DNA of 64,000 nt from M3007 sp046160625 (GCA_046160625.1 JBJXGZ010000155.1:26281-90280); one strand, 5' to 3'. Numbered from the stretch's first letter, positions 17,946-27,861 are shown. Numbers and translations: made by a program. The notes: generated from the sequence alone by a model not told the origin.

Positions 17946-18013
17946 CGAAGGTAGAATTTCTGGGATTTTAGTGGGCGGGATTTTTTTGTAAACCCAGTTG
18001 TACTCAAACTCCT

Positions 18014-18044
18014 TTTGAACATAGCGCGAAGGGTGCTACTTTTG
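18014..18044 (+). promoter_or_regulatory. alaS promoter
   Basis: TTTG at 18014-18017 and TACTTTTG at 18037-18044 are 19 bp apart, an excellent match to the Bacteroidota consensus TTTG-N19-TAnnTTTG. Transcription would start near 18051, giving a leader of about 20 bases to the ATG at 18071. Confidence 0.8.
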
Positions 18045-18070
18045 CGGTTCTTTTACAGTTCCCGACAACT

Positions 18071-20746
18071 ATGACATCCCGCGACATCCGCCGCCAATTT
18101 CTCGATTTTTTCGCTTCCAAAGGCCATAAAATCATCCCCTCTGCGCCCATGGTGGCGAAAAGCGATCCCACGCTCATGTTCATCAACTCGGGAATGGCGC
18201 CGCTGAAAGATTTTTTTCTGGGCAACCAGGCTCCACCCTCGAAACGCATCGCCGATACCCAAAAATGCCTTCGCGTGAGCGGCAAACACAACGACCTCGA
18301 AGACGTCGGTATGGATGGCTACCACCACACCATGTTCGAAATGTTGGGCAACTGGTCGTTTGGCGATTATTTCAAAAAAGACGCGCTCGCATGGTCATGG
18401 GAACTCCTGACTGATATTTACAAAATCCCGAAAGACCGGCTCTATGTGTCCATTTTTGAGGGAAATGAAGCCGAAAAGGTCCCTTTTGATCAGGAAGCCT
18501 ACGATGTTTGGAGAACCATGTTGCCCGAAGACCGCATCCTCAAATTTGGCAAAAAAGAAAATTTTTGGGAAATGGGCGACCAGGGACCCTGTGGGCCCTG
18601 CTCCGAAATACACGTTGACCTGCGTTCCGATGCCGAACGCGCAAAAACAGATGGCCGCGACCTTGTGAATGCCGACGACCCGAATGTGATTGAGGTCTGG
18701 AACAATGTGTTCATGCAGTTCAACCGCAAAGCCGACGGCTCTTTGGAAGAACTCCCGGCTAAAAGCGTGGACACAGGCATGGGCTTCGAGCGACTTTGCC
18801 GTGCAGTACAAGACGCTCGTTCCAATTATGATACCGACCTCTGGAAGCCGTTGTTTGACTTTTTGGGCAACCTTTCCGGGCACACCTATCAAGACGTTTA
18901 TCCGGGAAGTGATTCTCCCGCGTTAAAAACGGACATCGCCATGCGTGTGGTTTCTGACCACTTGCGGGCCGTGTCATTTGCCATCGCTGACGGGCAAATG
19001 CCCGACAATGGTGGTGCGGGCTACGTGATCCGCCGCATTTTGCGCCGGGCAGTGCGCTATTATTACTCCGTGCTGAATATCAAAGAGCCTGTGATGTACC
19101 GCATGGCGCCGATTTTGGCGGAGGAATTCCATGATGTATTCCCCGAATTGAAAGCACAGATAGACTTCGTCTCCAAAGTGATTTTGGAAGAAGAAAAAGG
19201 TTTCCTGCGCACCCTGGAATCGGGCTTGAAGCGCTTTGAAACTATTGAAGTTAAAAACAAAACCGTCGGTGGCGCTCAGGCTTTTGAGCTCTATGACACC
19301 TTTGGTTTCCCTTATGACTTGACGGCTTTGCTGGCAAAAGAAAAGGGATGGAGCGTGGATGAATCTGGTTTCAAAATTGCCCTTCAGGAACAAAAAGACC
19401 GCTCCCGCAAAGACGCTGTGAAGCAAGTGGGCGACTGGATGGTACTCCGTGACTCCCCCGCTGAAGGAGGGGGCCGGGGAGAGGTTGAATTTGTAGGGTA
19501 TGATCAATTGGAAACCCGAAAATCCCATGTTTCCAAATACCGCGCCGTGACTGCCAAGGGGGATGTTCAATACCAAATTGTGCTGAATCGCACCCCGTTT
19601 TACCCGGAAGGTGGCGGACAAGTGGGCGATACGGGCTGGATGATTTTTGGCTCAGAAAGTATCGGACAAGAACGCGTTCGTGTGCTGGACACCAAAAAGG
19701 AAAACACCCTTATTTATCACATAGTAGAAAAATTGCCGGAGCAGATAGACGACAACACCGTTCGGTGTGAGGTGGACGAATCTAAACGCCGTCTTACCGA
19801 GGCCAACCACTCGGCTACGCACCTGCTCCATGCGGCCCTACGCTCGGTGCTGGGTACGCACGTGCAGCAGAAAGGTTCGTTCCTTAATGAGGAAACGCTT
19901 CGTTTTGACTTTCAGCATTTTCAGAAATTGAGTGATGGCGAATTGGCTGAAATCGAGCGTATCGTGAACCAGAAAATCCGCGAAAACATTGCCCTCGAAG
20001 AAGCCCGCAACCTGCCCATCGAAGAAGCCCAAAAGGCTGGCGCAATGATGCTTTTTGGAGAAAAATACGGCGAGTCGGTGCGCATGATCACTTTCGATCC
20101 GAGCTACTCCCGCGAACTCTGCGGCGGCTGCCACGTACAGCACACAGGCCAAATCGGTTATTTCAAAATCACTGCCGAAACGGCCATTGCTGCAGGGGTG
20201 CGTCGCATTGAAGCCGTGACGGCTAAAGGAGCCGAACAGTACGTTTCAAGCCTTGAGAATGAAATCGCATCCATCAAAAATGTGTTAAAAGCCAAGGATT
20301 TGACCAAAGGCATCGTGGCTTTACAGGAAGAAAACAAGCAATTGCAAAAAGCCCTTGAACGCATGGTTCAGGAGCAAGCCAATGGGCTTCGCGAAGGTCT
20401 GCGCTCCAAGTTTGTCAATCTGAACGAAGTGAAGTATCTGGCTGAAATCCTGCCGATCAGCGATGCCAACGCCGTGAAAAATCTGGCGGTCGAACTTGAG
20501 CGCGAAGTCGGAAATGCAGTCATAGTCTTTGGCACAATTTCCGCCGACGGAAAGCCTTCACTGAGCATAAAAATCAGCGATAACCTGGTGAAAGAGAAGG
20601 GGTTGAATGCGGGTACCATTGTCCGTGAATTGGCCCAAAAGTTCCTGAAAGGTGGCGGTGGCGGTCAGCCGGGCTTTGCTACGGCTGGAGGGACGGAAGC
20701 GGGAGGATTGAAGGAGGCCGTGGAAAGCGTGAAGGGATATTTATAA
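18071..20746 (+). CDS. alaS: Alanyl-tRNA synthetase
   Basis: This cytosolic enzyme charges tRNA-Ala. The 891 residues match the usual length. The class II catalytic domain is at the N-terminus (RRQFLDFFASKGH, TLMFINSGMAPLKDFF, DVGMDGYHHTMFEMLGN). The editing domain has HSATHLLH at 580-587 and the CGGCH cluster from residue 684, which holds the zinc site that clears mischarged Ser/Gly. The C-Ala glycine-rich end (GGGGGQPGFATAGG) is intact. A short insertion at about 461-472 (DSPAEGGGRGEVE) has the look of a decayed GC-rich palindrome of the type found in the glycosyltransferase. The 3' end overlaps the opposing hydrolase gene by 68 bp. Confidence 0.97.
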   Translation: MTSRDIRRQFLDFFASKGHKIIPSAPMVAKSDPTLMFINSGMAPLKDFFLGNQAPPSKRIADTQKCLRVSGKHNDLEDVGMDGYHHTMFEMLGNWSFGDYFKKDALAWSWELLTDIYKIPKDRLYVSIFEGNEAEKVPFDQEAYDVWRTMLPEDRILKFGKKENFWEMGDQGPCGPCSEIHVDLRSDAERAKTDGRDLVNADDPNVIEVWNNVFMQFNRKADGSLEELPAKSVDTGMGFERLCRAVQDARSNYDTDLWKPLFDFLGNLSGHTYQDVYPGSDSPALKTDIAMRVVSDHLRAVSFAIADGQMPDNGGAGYVIRRILRRAVRYYYSVLNIKEPVMYRMAPILAEEFHDVFPELKAQIDFVSKVILEEEKGFLRTLESGLKRFETIEVKNKTVGGAQAFELYDTFGFPYDLTALLAKEKGWSVDESGFKIALQEQKDRSRKDAVKQVGDWMVLRDSPAEGGGRGEVEFVGYDQLETRKSHVSKYRAVTAKGDVQYQIVLNRTPFYPEGGGQVGDTGWMIFGSESIGQERVRVLDTKKENTLIYHIVEKLPEQIDDNTVRCEVDESKRRLTEANHSATHLLHAALRSVLGTHVQQKGSFLNEETLRFDFQHFQKLSDGELAEIERIVNQKIRENIALEEARNLPIEEAQKAGAMMLFGEKYGESVRMITFDPSYSRELCGGCHVQHTGQIGYFKITAETAIAAGVRRIEAVTAKGAEQYVSSLENEIASIKNVLKAKDLTKGIVALQEENKQLQKALERMVQEQANGLREGLRSKFVNLNEVKYLAEILPISDANAVKNLAVELEREVGNAVIVFGTISADGKPSLSIKISDNLVKEKGLNAGTIVRELAQKFLKGGGGGQPGFATAGGTEAGGLKEAVESVKGYL
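19452..19487. repeat. Remnant of GC-rich palindromic repeat inside alaS
   Basis: The bases CTCCCCCGCTGAAGGAGGG and GGCCGGGGAGAGG resemble one arm of the palindrome at 3389-3485. They encode an extra stretch of about 12 residues in the linker before the editing domain (residues about 461-472), a place where AlaRS length varies. The match is partial, so common origin is likely but not certain. Confidence 0.55.
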
Positions 20747-21716
20747 CCCCCTCCACAAACGCCAGCGCCCTCCGCTCTGCCCAGGAAAACTCCCCACTAC
20801 CTCGCACCTGAAACCCACAATGGCCACCTCCGGAAGTCAACTCCAAATGCAGAAAAGGGTGGTCTCGTGCAATCTCCACGGGGAAACATTCCGGTGTAAG
20901 AATAGGATCATTCAACGCGCTCACCAGCAAAGTTGGGATGCGCGTTCCCGCCACAAAATTCTTGGCTGAAGCTTGCTGGTGAAACTCATCCGCAGAAGCG
21001 AACCCGCAGATAGGCGCGCTAAAATGTTCATCAAAATCGTACCAACGCTTTATTTGTTTCAATTTTGAAACATCCAGCCGACCAGGGAATTGCAGCGCTT
21101 TTTGGCGGATTTTCTTTTTCAAAAAAGCCATGAAGCGTGTTTTGTAAATCCAGTTTTCCCAACGGTCGAGTACATCTGACCCGGCGCGGATATCGCAGGG
21201 CGCAGAAAACGCCACCGCAGCCCGGACTTGAGGGGGCAAGCGCTCTCCACCCGTTCCCACATATTTGAGCGTAATGTTGCCGCCCATGCTGAAACCCACG
21301 AGCGCCACGGTCTCGTAGTGCCCTGTCGCCAGCGCATGGTTCACGACGGCTGAAATATCCTCGGTGTCGCCATGATGATACATTCGGAATTTGCGATTCA
21401 TCTCCCCAGAACACGAACGACAGTTCCAGGCCAATGCCTCCCAGCCATTTTGGGAGAAAAGTTTGGCTGTGCCTAGGCAGTAGGATGCGCTTGAATTGCT
21501 TTCCAACCCATGCGACACAATCACGAGGCGCTTACTCGACGTTGGCTTGCGCAACCAGTCCAGATCAAGGAAGTCCCCATCAGGCGTTTCAATTCTTTCT
21601 CTTTGATAATCAACCCCTTTGACTCGACGAAAAAGGCCTGGGAGTATGGATTGCAGGTGTCCGCCACGTTGCAAAAAAGGTGGGCCTGGATAGGAGGATT
21701 TGGGGAGGAGCGGCAT
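20679..21716 (-). CDS. YheT-family alpha/beta hydrolase
   Basis: The protein has 345 residues and the pattern of the YheT/EMB8 hydrolases: RGGHLQSILP near the N-terminus, VIVSHGLESNS as the oxyanion region, GFSMGGN with the nucleophile Ser, a NDPILTPE segment with the acid residue and GGGHCGF with the catalytic His. No signal peptide is evident, so it probably acts in the cytoplasm as an esterase; the physiological substrate of the family is not known. The C-terminal tail (PSRFPRPPSILPLPSLQP) is encoded where the gene overlaps the end of alaS by 68 bp, so the last 20 residues may be a recent read-through extension. Confidence 0.85.
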   Translation of the reverse strand: MPLLPKSSYPGPPFLQRGGHLQSILPGLFRRVKGVDYQRERIETPDGDFLDLDWLRKPTSSKRLVIVSHGLESNSSASYCLGTAKLFSQNGWEALAWNCRSCSGEMNRKFRMYHHGDTEDISAVVNHALATGHYETVALVGFSMGGNITLKYVGTGGERLPPQVRAAVAFSAPCDIRAGSDVLDRWENWIYKTRFMAFLKKKIRQKALQFPGRLDVSKLKQIKRWYDFDEHFSAPICGFASADEFHQQASAKNFVAGTRIPTLLVSALNDPILTPECFPVEIARDHPFLHLELTSGGGHCGFQVRGSGEFSWAERRALAFVEGVINIPSRFPRPPSILPLPSLQP

Positions 21717-21718
21717 TT

Positions 21719-21836
21719 TAGTTGGCAGTTGGCAGTTGGCAGTTGGCAGTTGGCAGTTGGCAGTTGGCAGTGGCAGTGGCAGTTGGCAGCGAGCAGATTC
21801 AAATGACTGCTACTGCCAACTGCTACCGCCAACTAA
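21719..21836. repeat. GGCAGTT word repeat with inverted partner
   Basis: From 21721 to 21790 the word GTTGGCA is repeated head to tail about nine times, with two shortened units. The inverted words TGCCAACTGC and CGCCAACTAA follow at about 21812-21836, so the right arm can pair with part of the left arm. It fills the gap between the YheT gene and the DUF5723 gene. Confidence 0.85.
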
Positions 21837-23197
21837 AAAATAAGGCTCAGCCCAGTCCGCAAATTCACCGCCGGACTGCTTTTTACCGAGAAGGCATTGA
21901 GCAAATTGTCGGAAGCAAAGTAGAGCTGTACAGGGCCGGGTTTAAGAACGAGGTGAAAGCCAAGATTGGCGGCAGAGCGTTCGTTCACACTGTACATCGC
22001 GCCGAGCGAAATCCATTTGAGCAATTTACAACGCGCATTGACACCTACCGCAACGGAGGCTTTTTCTTCTGCACGTTTTTGGAAATACGCGCCTAAACCA
22101 AACGACCACCGATTGGTCAATGCAAAAGTCCCGCCAGCGTAACCGCGCAAAGGCAAGGTGGTTTCAAATTCCTTTGGCGTTTTTTGGAACTTGAAAATAT
22201 CGTTCAGTGTGTCAAGCTTGGTTGAAAAATCAAGGCTGTCCGAACCATTGATGATATCAGCGCCGGGCAGCGTTGCACCTGTGTATTCGTATTCGCCCTG
22301 ACTGATAAAATAGTTGGATTTTTCAGTCCACTTGATTTTGCCACCTATGTCAAGCAAAGCGACATCAACCGTAATTAGATCGGTTACTTTGAATTGTGCA
22401 CCAAGATCGAAGGCAAAACCTCTGTTTTTAGAAAAGGCCGCCCCTTTCAATTCTCCTAAGCTTATGTCAAAACCCAAGCCCGCAGTATCAATGGCTGAGA
22501 TAAGTGAGGCTGCATGAAAACCATAATCGGTTGCGAGCGAAAGTTGGTAAATATCGTTGCTGGTGGTAATGGTTGCCGTTCGGTGCGCATCGTCGGTAAG
22601 GAGTGCGCTTGTGCCGGTAAGGTATTTGCCCCGGACACCTAAGCGGAGTTTGCCAAATCCCTTGGCAAGGCCCACGCTCCATTCGTTCCAGTCGGAAATG
22701 TTGGTTTGCATGGCGATGTCCACGGTCTGGCCTATGTATTGCTCGTTGCCTTCCCAAATAAGCGTCGGCAAGGTATTTGGGTAAATGATGGACCCACTGA
22801 GCCGATTGGAATGTCCCGCCTGAAGCCAGATTTTACCGGGCAAGCGAATACCGAACGACACCGTTTCGATGCGTTGTTCAAATTGAACGGTGTTGGTGGG
22901 ATCCAGTTTGTCAAGCGCCTTGGAAAAGTCAATTTTTGTACGATCCCCTTCTTTGACAAAAATATCCTTGTACGAAATATCACCTGAATGCGCCGCGTCT
23001 AAACCAATGCCGGGCAGTCCGACGGCGATAATCTTGTTTTCAGGGAAAAACGCGGGGTTAGTGGAACTGCTGTGCCACACATCAGGGAGGGCGTGCAGCA
23101 TCAGTTCTTGCTGGGCAGAAACATGGAGGTTTAAAAGAAATAGCAGCAGCAAACTGCCCACAAGTTTGATTTTCAATGAAATATCTTTAAAAAGCAT
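21833..23197 (-). CDS. DUF5723 outer-membrane beta-barrel-like protein
   Basis: The 454-residue protein begins with a signal peptide (LVGSLLLLFLLNLHVSAQ) and continues QELMLHALPDVWHSSSTNPAFFP, an opening typical of the DUF5723 family of the Bacteroidota. The remainder alternates polar and hydrophobic residues as in outer-membrane barrels, and it ends LRTGLSLIF with a terminal aromatic residue as in barrel proteins. Its function is unknown. The gene lies 42 bp after the lipoprotein gene on the same strand, so the two probably form an operon and may work together at the outer membrane. Confidence 0.75.
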   Translation of the reverse strand: MLFKDISLKIKLVGSLLLLFLLNLHVSAQQELMLHALPDVWHSSSTNPAFFPENKIIAVGLPGIGLDAAHSGDISYKDIFVKEGDRTKIDFSKALDKLDPTNTVQFEQRIETVSFGIRLPGKIWLQAGHSNRLSGSIIYPNTLPTLIWEGNEQYIGQTVDIAMQTNISDWNEWSVGLAKGFGKLRLGVRGKYLTGTSALLTDDAHRTATITTSNDIYQLSLATDYGFHAASLISAIDTAGLGFDISLGELKGAAFSKNRGFAFDLGAQFKVTDLITVDVALLDIGGKIKWTEKSNYFISQGEYEYTGATLPGADIINGSDSLDFSTKLDTLNDIFKFQKTPKEFETTLPLRGYAGGTFALTNRWSFGLGAYFQKRAEEKASVAVGVNARCKLLKWISLGAMYSVNERSAANLGFHLVLKPGPVQLYFASDNLLNAFSVKSSPAVNLRTGLSLIF

Positions 23198-23239
23198 GGA
23201 TGTTCTTGTTTAAATAAGTGGGGCGAAATGAATTTAGCA

Positions 23240-24823
23240 CTACAATCTCTTCTTTACGATAATCCCCATTTTCACTACGATTTTGTCGGTGGCCAGGAGT
23301 TTTACGAATGTGTTGCCGCCATTCGCAGTAGTGAAAGAGGTTTTGAGGAATGCATCTTTGGATTTGCTTATAAGGTCAAATCTTGCAGCCGACATTTTAA
23401 TAAATTCTTCGGTGCGGGTGACGCCCGTGGCCACGCCGTTGCCGTTAATCGGCGCAGCGCGGATGACTTCTTTTGGTCCGCCGAGGAATAGTGAGTCAAC
23501 GTAGTTCTCCAAACTATCGCGGAAATAAATCTGTACCGTGGAGGAAATGGGCGCGCCATTTTCAGTGACAAGTTTGAACTCAACCTCTTCGACTTTCGCC
23601 GAGTCAAGACTTCCAAATTCCCCAAAATCAAGGTTCATGGTTTGCTCTGCGCCAAAGTTCCTGACCGTGCCTTCGAGCACAAGTTCTACCCGGAGTTGGA
23701 GTTTGATCGTGCTTTTGTCTGTAATAAAGCCAATGAGGCTGGGGTCAAGTTGGGCATTGCTGATGCCATCCACTTCATAAATTAGGCGGGTTGGTTGGCT
23801 GTTGAAAATGCTGTCAATATTGGAATTGGCGGAATCCAACGTGATGTCTGTAAATTTTGTCTGACCAACTTCTCCCAAAACCCAGGAAGGGTAGGCGAAA
23901 TCCTTGTAATCAAAACTGTCATGCTCAAAAACACCCGTACTTAAGAGCGGTATTTCCTCGTCATTCTGGCCGATGAAACTGAGATATTTAATTTGCCCAC
24001 GGGTAGGGAAGCCCCAGGAGTTGCTGATACGCATGGTCACCTTTGGGTTTTTCACCTTCAAGTCACCCTTTAGCTCCGTTTGGTTGATGTCAATTTCAAT
24101 GGTATCTCGGGTGAGCTTGTACCATTGGAAACCCCAGTAGCCTTCCACATAGGTAAATTTCAGGCCTATGGTGATGGCGAACACATCAAATAGCCCAGGG
24201 TTTGGAATTTGCACACGAACACCATCAGGCCGATAAGCAAAGTACTTGAACGTCAGGGTGTTGCTGCTCGATTCCAGATGATATCCAGCGAGGCTGATGG
24301 CGCCAGAATTCCACGTGACATTGGGCGGAACGCTGAAAGGCACCTTAAAAGTTACACCCTGAAGGGTCATTTGTGACACTTCAAAATAGCCTGTAAGTGT
24401 ATCGGGGGTGGTGTTGTTCAACACAAACCCAATGTTGCCCGAAAGAATGTCCGCTACACGAATGGTGACCCCGCCGGGTGCAGAAATGGGGTTGACAACG
24501 ACCGAATCAAACAAGGGTATGGGCGCTGGATTTTCCAGAAACTTGAAAATGTCGCTCGCCGGTTTTTCCGCCACGTCGCCCGAATAAAAGAGCGTCATGG
24601 TATTGTCGGGGTTCACGAAAATCGTGTCGGTGGAAAGTGTGTCGTTCAACAGGTTGAAAAGCAGGTCTTTCAACAGCAAATCAGTGGTGAACAAGGGGAA
24701 GGCAAATTCAGCAGTGTGGTCGCCGAGCTCCACATTTTCGAAGTCGGACTTTTTGCAAGCCGACCAAAGTGCGATGCCCATGGTGATGGCAAGGGCAAGG
24801 GGGAGAGAAAGTCTTTTGTGCAT
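23240..24823 (-). CDS. Lipoprotein of unknown function, partner of DUF5723 gene
   Basis: The protein has 527 residues from ATG 24823; an upstream GTG start was rejected because this ATG opens a lipoprotein signal (LALAITMGIALWSACKKSD) with lipobox WSAC. The mature part is beta-rich, with several extended strands and no catalytic motif that I recognise. It is probably a surface-exposed or periplasmic outer-membrane lipoprotein. The DUF5723 gene follows 42 bp downstream. A possible -7 element TATTTTTG lies on the minus strand at 24952-24959. Confidence 0.7.
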   Translation of the reverse strand: MHKRLSLPLALAITMGIALWSACKKSDFENVELGDHTAEFAFPLFTTDLLLKDLLFNLLNDTLSTDTIFVNPDNTMTLFYSGDVAEKPASDIFKFLENPAPIPLFDSVVVNPISAPGGVTIRVADILSGNIGFVLNNTTPDTLTGYFEVSQMTLQGVTFKVPFSVPPNVTWNSGAISLAGYHLESSSNTLTFKYFAYRPDGVRVQIPNPGLFDVFAITIGLKFTYVEGYWGFQWYKLTRDTIEIDINQTELKGDLKVKNPKVTMRISNSWGFPTRGQIKYLSFIGQNDEEIPLLSTGVFEHDSFDYKDFAYPSWVLGEVGQTKFTDITLDSANSNIDSIFNSQPTRLIYEVDGISNAQLDPSLIGFITDKSTIKLQLRVELVLEGTVRNFGAEQTMNLDFGEFGSLDSAKVEEVEFKLVTENGAPISSTVQIYFRDSLENYVDSLFLGGPKEVIRAAPINGNGVATGVTRTEEFIKMSAARFDLISKSKDAFLKTSFTTANGGNTFVKLLATDKIVVKMGIIVKKRL

Positions 24824-24951
24824 ATCAGTTAGGGAATGGTCAAAATTGTTCCACAGTAAGGACACAAAGTTTCACAAAATATTCTTGGAGATCAATATTT
24901 TATGCTTTGGCGTCCATTGTGACAAAGTGAAGAAAGACAGCTTGAAGGGTG

Positions 24952-24959
24952 CAAAAATA
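24952..24959 (-). promoter_or_regulatory. Possible -7 element for lipoprotein/DUF5723 pair
   Basis: The complement reads TATTTTTG, which fits TAnnTTTG. No TTTG/TTG at the right distance was found, and it lies against the stop codon of nspC, so support is weak. Confidence 0.3.
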
Positions 24960-24960
24960 G

Positions 24961-26103
24961 TCAAGAAAGCCTGTTCTTATAGTCCCGATACCCAAAGCGT
25001 CGCACAATGTCCAACTTGCCATCGGGACGTAAGATTGCGATGCTTGGGTGGGTCACACCGTTGAACGTCGAGGTTTTCACCATTGTATAGTGAATCATGT
25101 CTTCAAACACGATTTTTTGACCGATTTTCAAAGGTTCGGCAAATGCGTACGCCTCCATAAAATCTCCGCTCAGGCAACTTACCCCTCCCAGACGAAACAC
25201 GTTTTTGTCGCCTTTTTCCACTTTTTCTTTTGCGCCCCTGATTTGTGGGCGATAAGGCATCTCCAAGGTATCAGGCATGTGGGCAGTAAACGATACATCG
25301 AGAATAGCCGTGCGTACGCCCCCGTTTTTCACAATGTCGAGTACGGTGGCTACCAGCACTCCAGTTTCCCAGGCAAAGGCGCTGCCCGGTTCGAGTATGA
25401 CCTGCAAATGCGGCCAGCGCTTCCGAAACGCTTTCAAAACGGAGATCAAATGGGGTACATCATATCCTTTGCGGGTCATTAAGTGGCCCCCGCCAAAATT
25501 GACCCAGCGCAATTGGGGCAGGAATATCCCAAATTGTTTTTCAAAGTGTTCGAGCACTTTTTCCAGGTCCTGACTGGAACTTTCGCACAGCACGTGGAAG
25601 TGAAGGCCTTCAATGCCTTCTGGCATTTTACCCGTAAAATTTTCCACTGGCTCACCCAAGCGAGAGCCTGCTGAAGCAGGATTGTATAAGGCCGTGCCAA
25701 CGGGCGACCAGCCTGGGTTGACGCGTATGCCTGGGCTGACTTTCTCTACAAAATTCAATACTCGTTTTTGGTATTTCCGCCATTGCGCAATGGAATTAAA
25801 GGTAATATGGCTGGAATAGTCAAGGATTTTGCCAAATTCTCTGGGAATATACGCCACGGCATACGTGTGCGACTCGGTTTTCATTTCCTCGTAACAAAGC
25901 CGGGCTTCGTGGAGCGAGGAGGCCGTTGCGCCGTCCACATATTCCCGTACAATCGGGAACGCGCTCCACATGGCAAAGCCCTTGAAAGCCAGGATAATTT
26001 TCACGCCCGCCTCTTGCTGTACGCGATCAATAATTTCCAGGTTCTTGCGCAAACGCGACTCTTCGAGCACGAAACAGGGGGAGGGGATTTTTTTGATGTC
26101 CAT
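24961..26103 (-). CDS. nspC: Carboxynorspermidine decarboxylase
   Basis: This PLP enzyme removes CO2 from carboxynorspermidine or carboxyspermidine, the last step of the alternative polyamine route. The 380 residues fit the family. The N-terminal barrel holds LAFKGFAMW with the PLP-binding Lys41; HVLCESS, NFGGGHLMT and EPGSAFAWETG are phosphate-binding and substrate loops; the C-terminal barrel has GVSCLSGDFMEAYAF, whose Cys and Asp face the active site across the dimer. Carboxy(nor)spermidine dehydrogenase, its usual partner, is not in the window. Spermidine rather than norspermidine is the likely product in Bacteroidota (inference). Confidence 0.93.
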   Translation of the reverse strand: MDIKKIPSPCFVLEESRLRKNLEIIDRVQQEAGVKIILAFKGFAMWSAFPIVREYVDGATASSLHEARLCYEEMKTESHTYAVAYIPREFGKILDYSSHITFNSIAQWRKYQKRVLNFVEKVSPGIRVNPGWSPVGTALYNPASAGSRLGEPVENFTGKMPEGIEGLHFHVLCESSSQDLEKVLEHFEKQFGIFLPQLRWVNFGGGHLMTRKGYDVPHLISVLKAFRKRWPHLQVILEPGSAFAWETGVLVATVLDIVKNGGVRTAILDVSFTAHMPDTLEMPYRPQIRGAKEKVEKGDKNVFRLGGVSCLSGDFMEAYAFAEPLKIGQKIVFEDMIHYTMVKTSTFNGVTHPSIAILRPDGKLDIVRRFGYRDYKNRLS

Positions 26104-26163
26104 TGTATACTTGATTCTACGAGGTAATTGAGGGTATTGGGTTGTTTAAAAAAGGGAGATGTT

Positions 26164-26439
26164 TTAAACCAAAGGGTCTTTCTTTTCCTCATTCAGATAG
26201 CCATCAAACACCTCGTTTTCTTCCGGATTTAGGCCATACCCATAATTTTTTCGCATGTTTTCCGCAAAACGAATGCCGACGATGATGCCTGCTGATAAGC
26301 ATACCATTGAACCAATACGGCAATATAAATTGTCATACTTGAACCATAAAAATGCTGCCAACAGCAAACCAATTACAAAAGGAGAAAGGAAGAATTTGAT
26401 CCAAAAATAGACGTTTACAATTCTATCAAAAAGGCTCAT
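26164..26439 (-). CDS. Small membrane protein of unknown function
   Basis: The 91-residue product has two hydrophobic helices, FFLSPFVIGLLLAAFLW at about 16-32 and MVCLSAGIIVGIRF at about 45-58, followed by a charged tail (NPEENEVFDGYLNEEKKDP). It matches no family that I recognise. It stands between nspC and the DUF58 gene on the same strand with gaps of 60 and 72 bp. Confidence 0.55.
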   Translation of the reverse strand: MSLFDRIVNVYFWIKFFLSPFVIGLLLAAFLWFKYDNLYCRIGSMVCLSAGIIVGIRFAENMRKNYGYGLNPEENEVFDGYLNEEKKDPLV

Positions 26440-26511
26440 AAAATAAACAGGGTTTTAGAAAAATTACGATGTTATAAGATATCGTTCAACAGCAATTATC
26501 TTACCCCTTTC

Positions 26512-27825
26512 TCAAATCAACCCCCTCGATTTCAGCTCCAAATATTTGTTGATGGTGTTCAACGTCAAGTCTTGAGGTTTAGTCAGTACGGCCTGAATGC
26601 CATATTGGCGGAGCCTGGTCACCATTTCCCGTTTGTCTTGCAGGAATTGCCTTGCCACCGCTTGACGATACACGTCGGCGGTGGTGTGTACGTCTTCGAC
26701 GGAGCGTTTGCGGATTTCGGTGTTTTCAAAAAAAACTACCACCATCAAATGGGCGCGGCTCAGCCTTCGCAAAGTAGGCAAGGCGCGTTCCAGTGCATAA
26801 CTGCTCTCAAAATTGCTGAACAAAATCAGCAGTGAGCGCGCGCCGATGAGCCGCCGAACCGCCTCGTAAAGCAGCTCGTAATTGGATTCACCGGGGCGCT
26901 CTTTCTCGCGGTAAAGGCTTTCCAGTATTCGGTTGAGTTGCCCGGTGTCGCGCTCGGCTTTGAGGGTTGCGCCCATCACATCCGAGAAGGTAAGCAGCCC
27001 TGCTTTGTCCTGTTTTTTCAGGATGATATTGCTGATTGCCAAAGCGGTGTTGATGGCGTAATCCATCAGGCTCATCCCTTCAAAAGGCATGCGCATGGCG
27101 CGGCTTTTGTCCACGATGCAATACACCTGCTGACTGCGCTCGTCCTCATATTGGTTCACCATGAGGGTGGCACGGCGACTGCTGGCCTTCCAGTTGATGC
27201 TGCGAAAATCGTCGCCCTGCACATAGTTTTTGATCTGCTCGAATTCGTAGGAATGACCAATGCGACGCATTTTTTTGATACCCGTGTCGTGTGCGATGTG
27301 GCGCATGGCCCGGAGTTCGTAGCGTTTCATTTGGATGATGCTGGGGTACACGTCCACATCCTGCGGCTGTTTGAAAATGAGTCGGCGTTCCACCAGGCCG
27401 AGTTGTGTGGAGGCAAAAACGTTGATATTTCCAAACGAATAAACACCGCGAGTATGCGGCACCAGTTTGTTTTCGGCGATATACGGCTGACCAGTTGGCA
27501 AAGCGATTTTCACTTCAAAATCGCGCTTTTGAAACTGTACAGGAAGTTCGTCGGCAATGCTGAGATTCAAGTGGATATTTCCCTGATTTTCCACAAACAA
27601 TTTCACCAGGTTAGGGTCGGAAAGGGAAAAAACGGGATTGAGTTCCCGCTTGCAAACCACTTTGGGCTTTCTCAAAAAAAGCAGCATCCAATCCGTAATC
27701 GCAAGCCCTAAAAACCCTACAAACGCCGTCTGTGCGAATGGGAACAGCCACGCAAACGGATAAGCCATCGCGAACATCGCCGCCGATGCGCCAAAGAGCC
27801 AAAAGAAACGGTTGGTTAAGTACAA
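26512..27825 (-). CDS. DUF58 / von Willebrand-like membrane protein
   Basis: The 437-residue protein starts MYLTNRFFWLF; the start is a TTG at 27825, chosen because this opening matches the family, although no ATG supports it. Two hydrophobic helices at the N-terminus are followed by a beta-sandwich and the DUF58 hallmark (RRIGHSYEFEQIKNYVQGDDFRSINWKASSR, cut here: GDDFRSINWKASSRR). A vWA-like domain follows (YCIVDKSRAMRM with part of a MIDAS-like motif). Family members usually sit beside MoxR AAA ATPases; none is within this window, so it appears solitary or its partner is elsewhere. Role unknown. Confidence 0.85.
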   Translation of the reverse strand: MYLTNRFFWLFGASAAMFAMAYPFAWLFPFAQTAFVGFLGLAITDWMLLFLRKPKVVCKRELNPVFSLSDPNLVKLFVENQGNIHLNLSIADELPVQFQKRDFEVKIALPTGQPYIAENKLVPHTRGVYSFGNINVFASTQLGLVERRLIFKQPQDVDVYPSIIQMKRYELRAMRHIAHDTGIKKMRRIGHSYEFEQIKNYVQGDDFRSINWKASSRRATLMVNQYEDERSQQVYCIVDKSRAMRMPFEGMSLMDYAINTALAISNIILKKQDKAGLLTFSDVMGATLKAERDTGQLNRILESLYREKERPGESNYELLYEAVRRLIGARSLLILFSNFESSYALERALPTLRRLSRAHLMVVVFFENTEIRKRSVEDVHTTADVYRQAVARQFLQDKREMVTRLRQYGIQAVLTKPQDLTLNTINKYLELKSRGLI

Positions 27826-27861
27826 GGGTGAGAGGTGAGGTAGGGTGAGAGAAGGCTGATT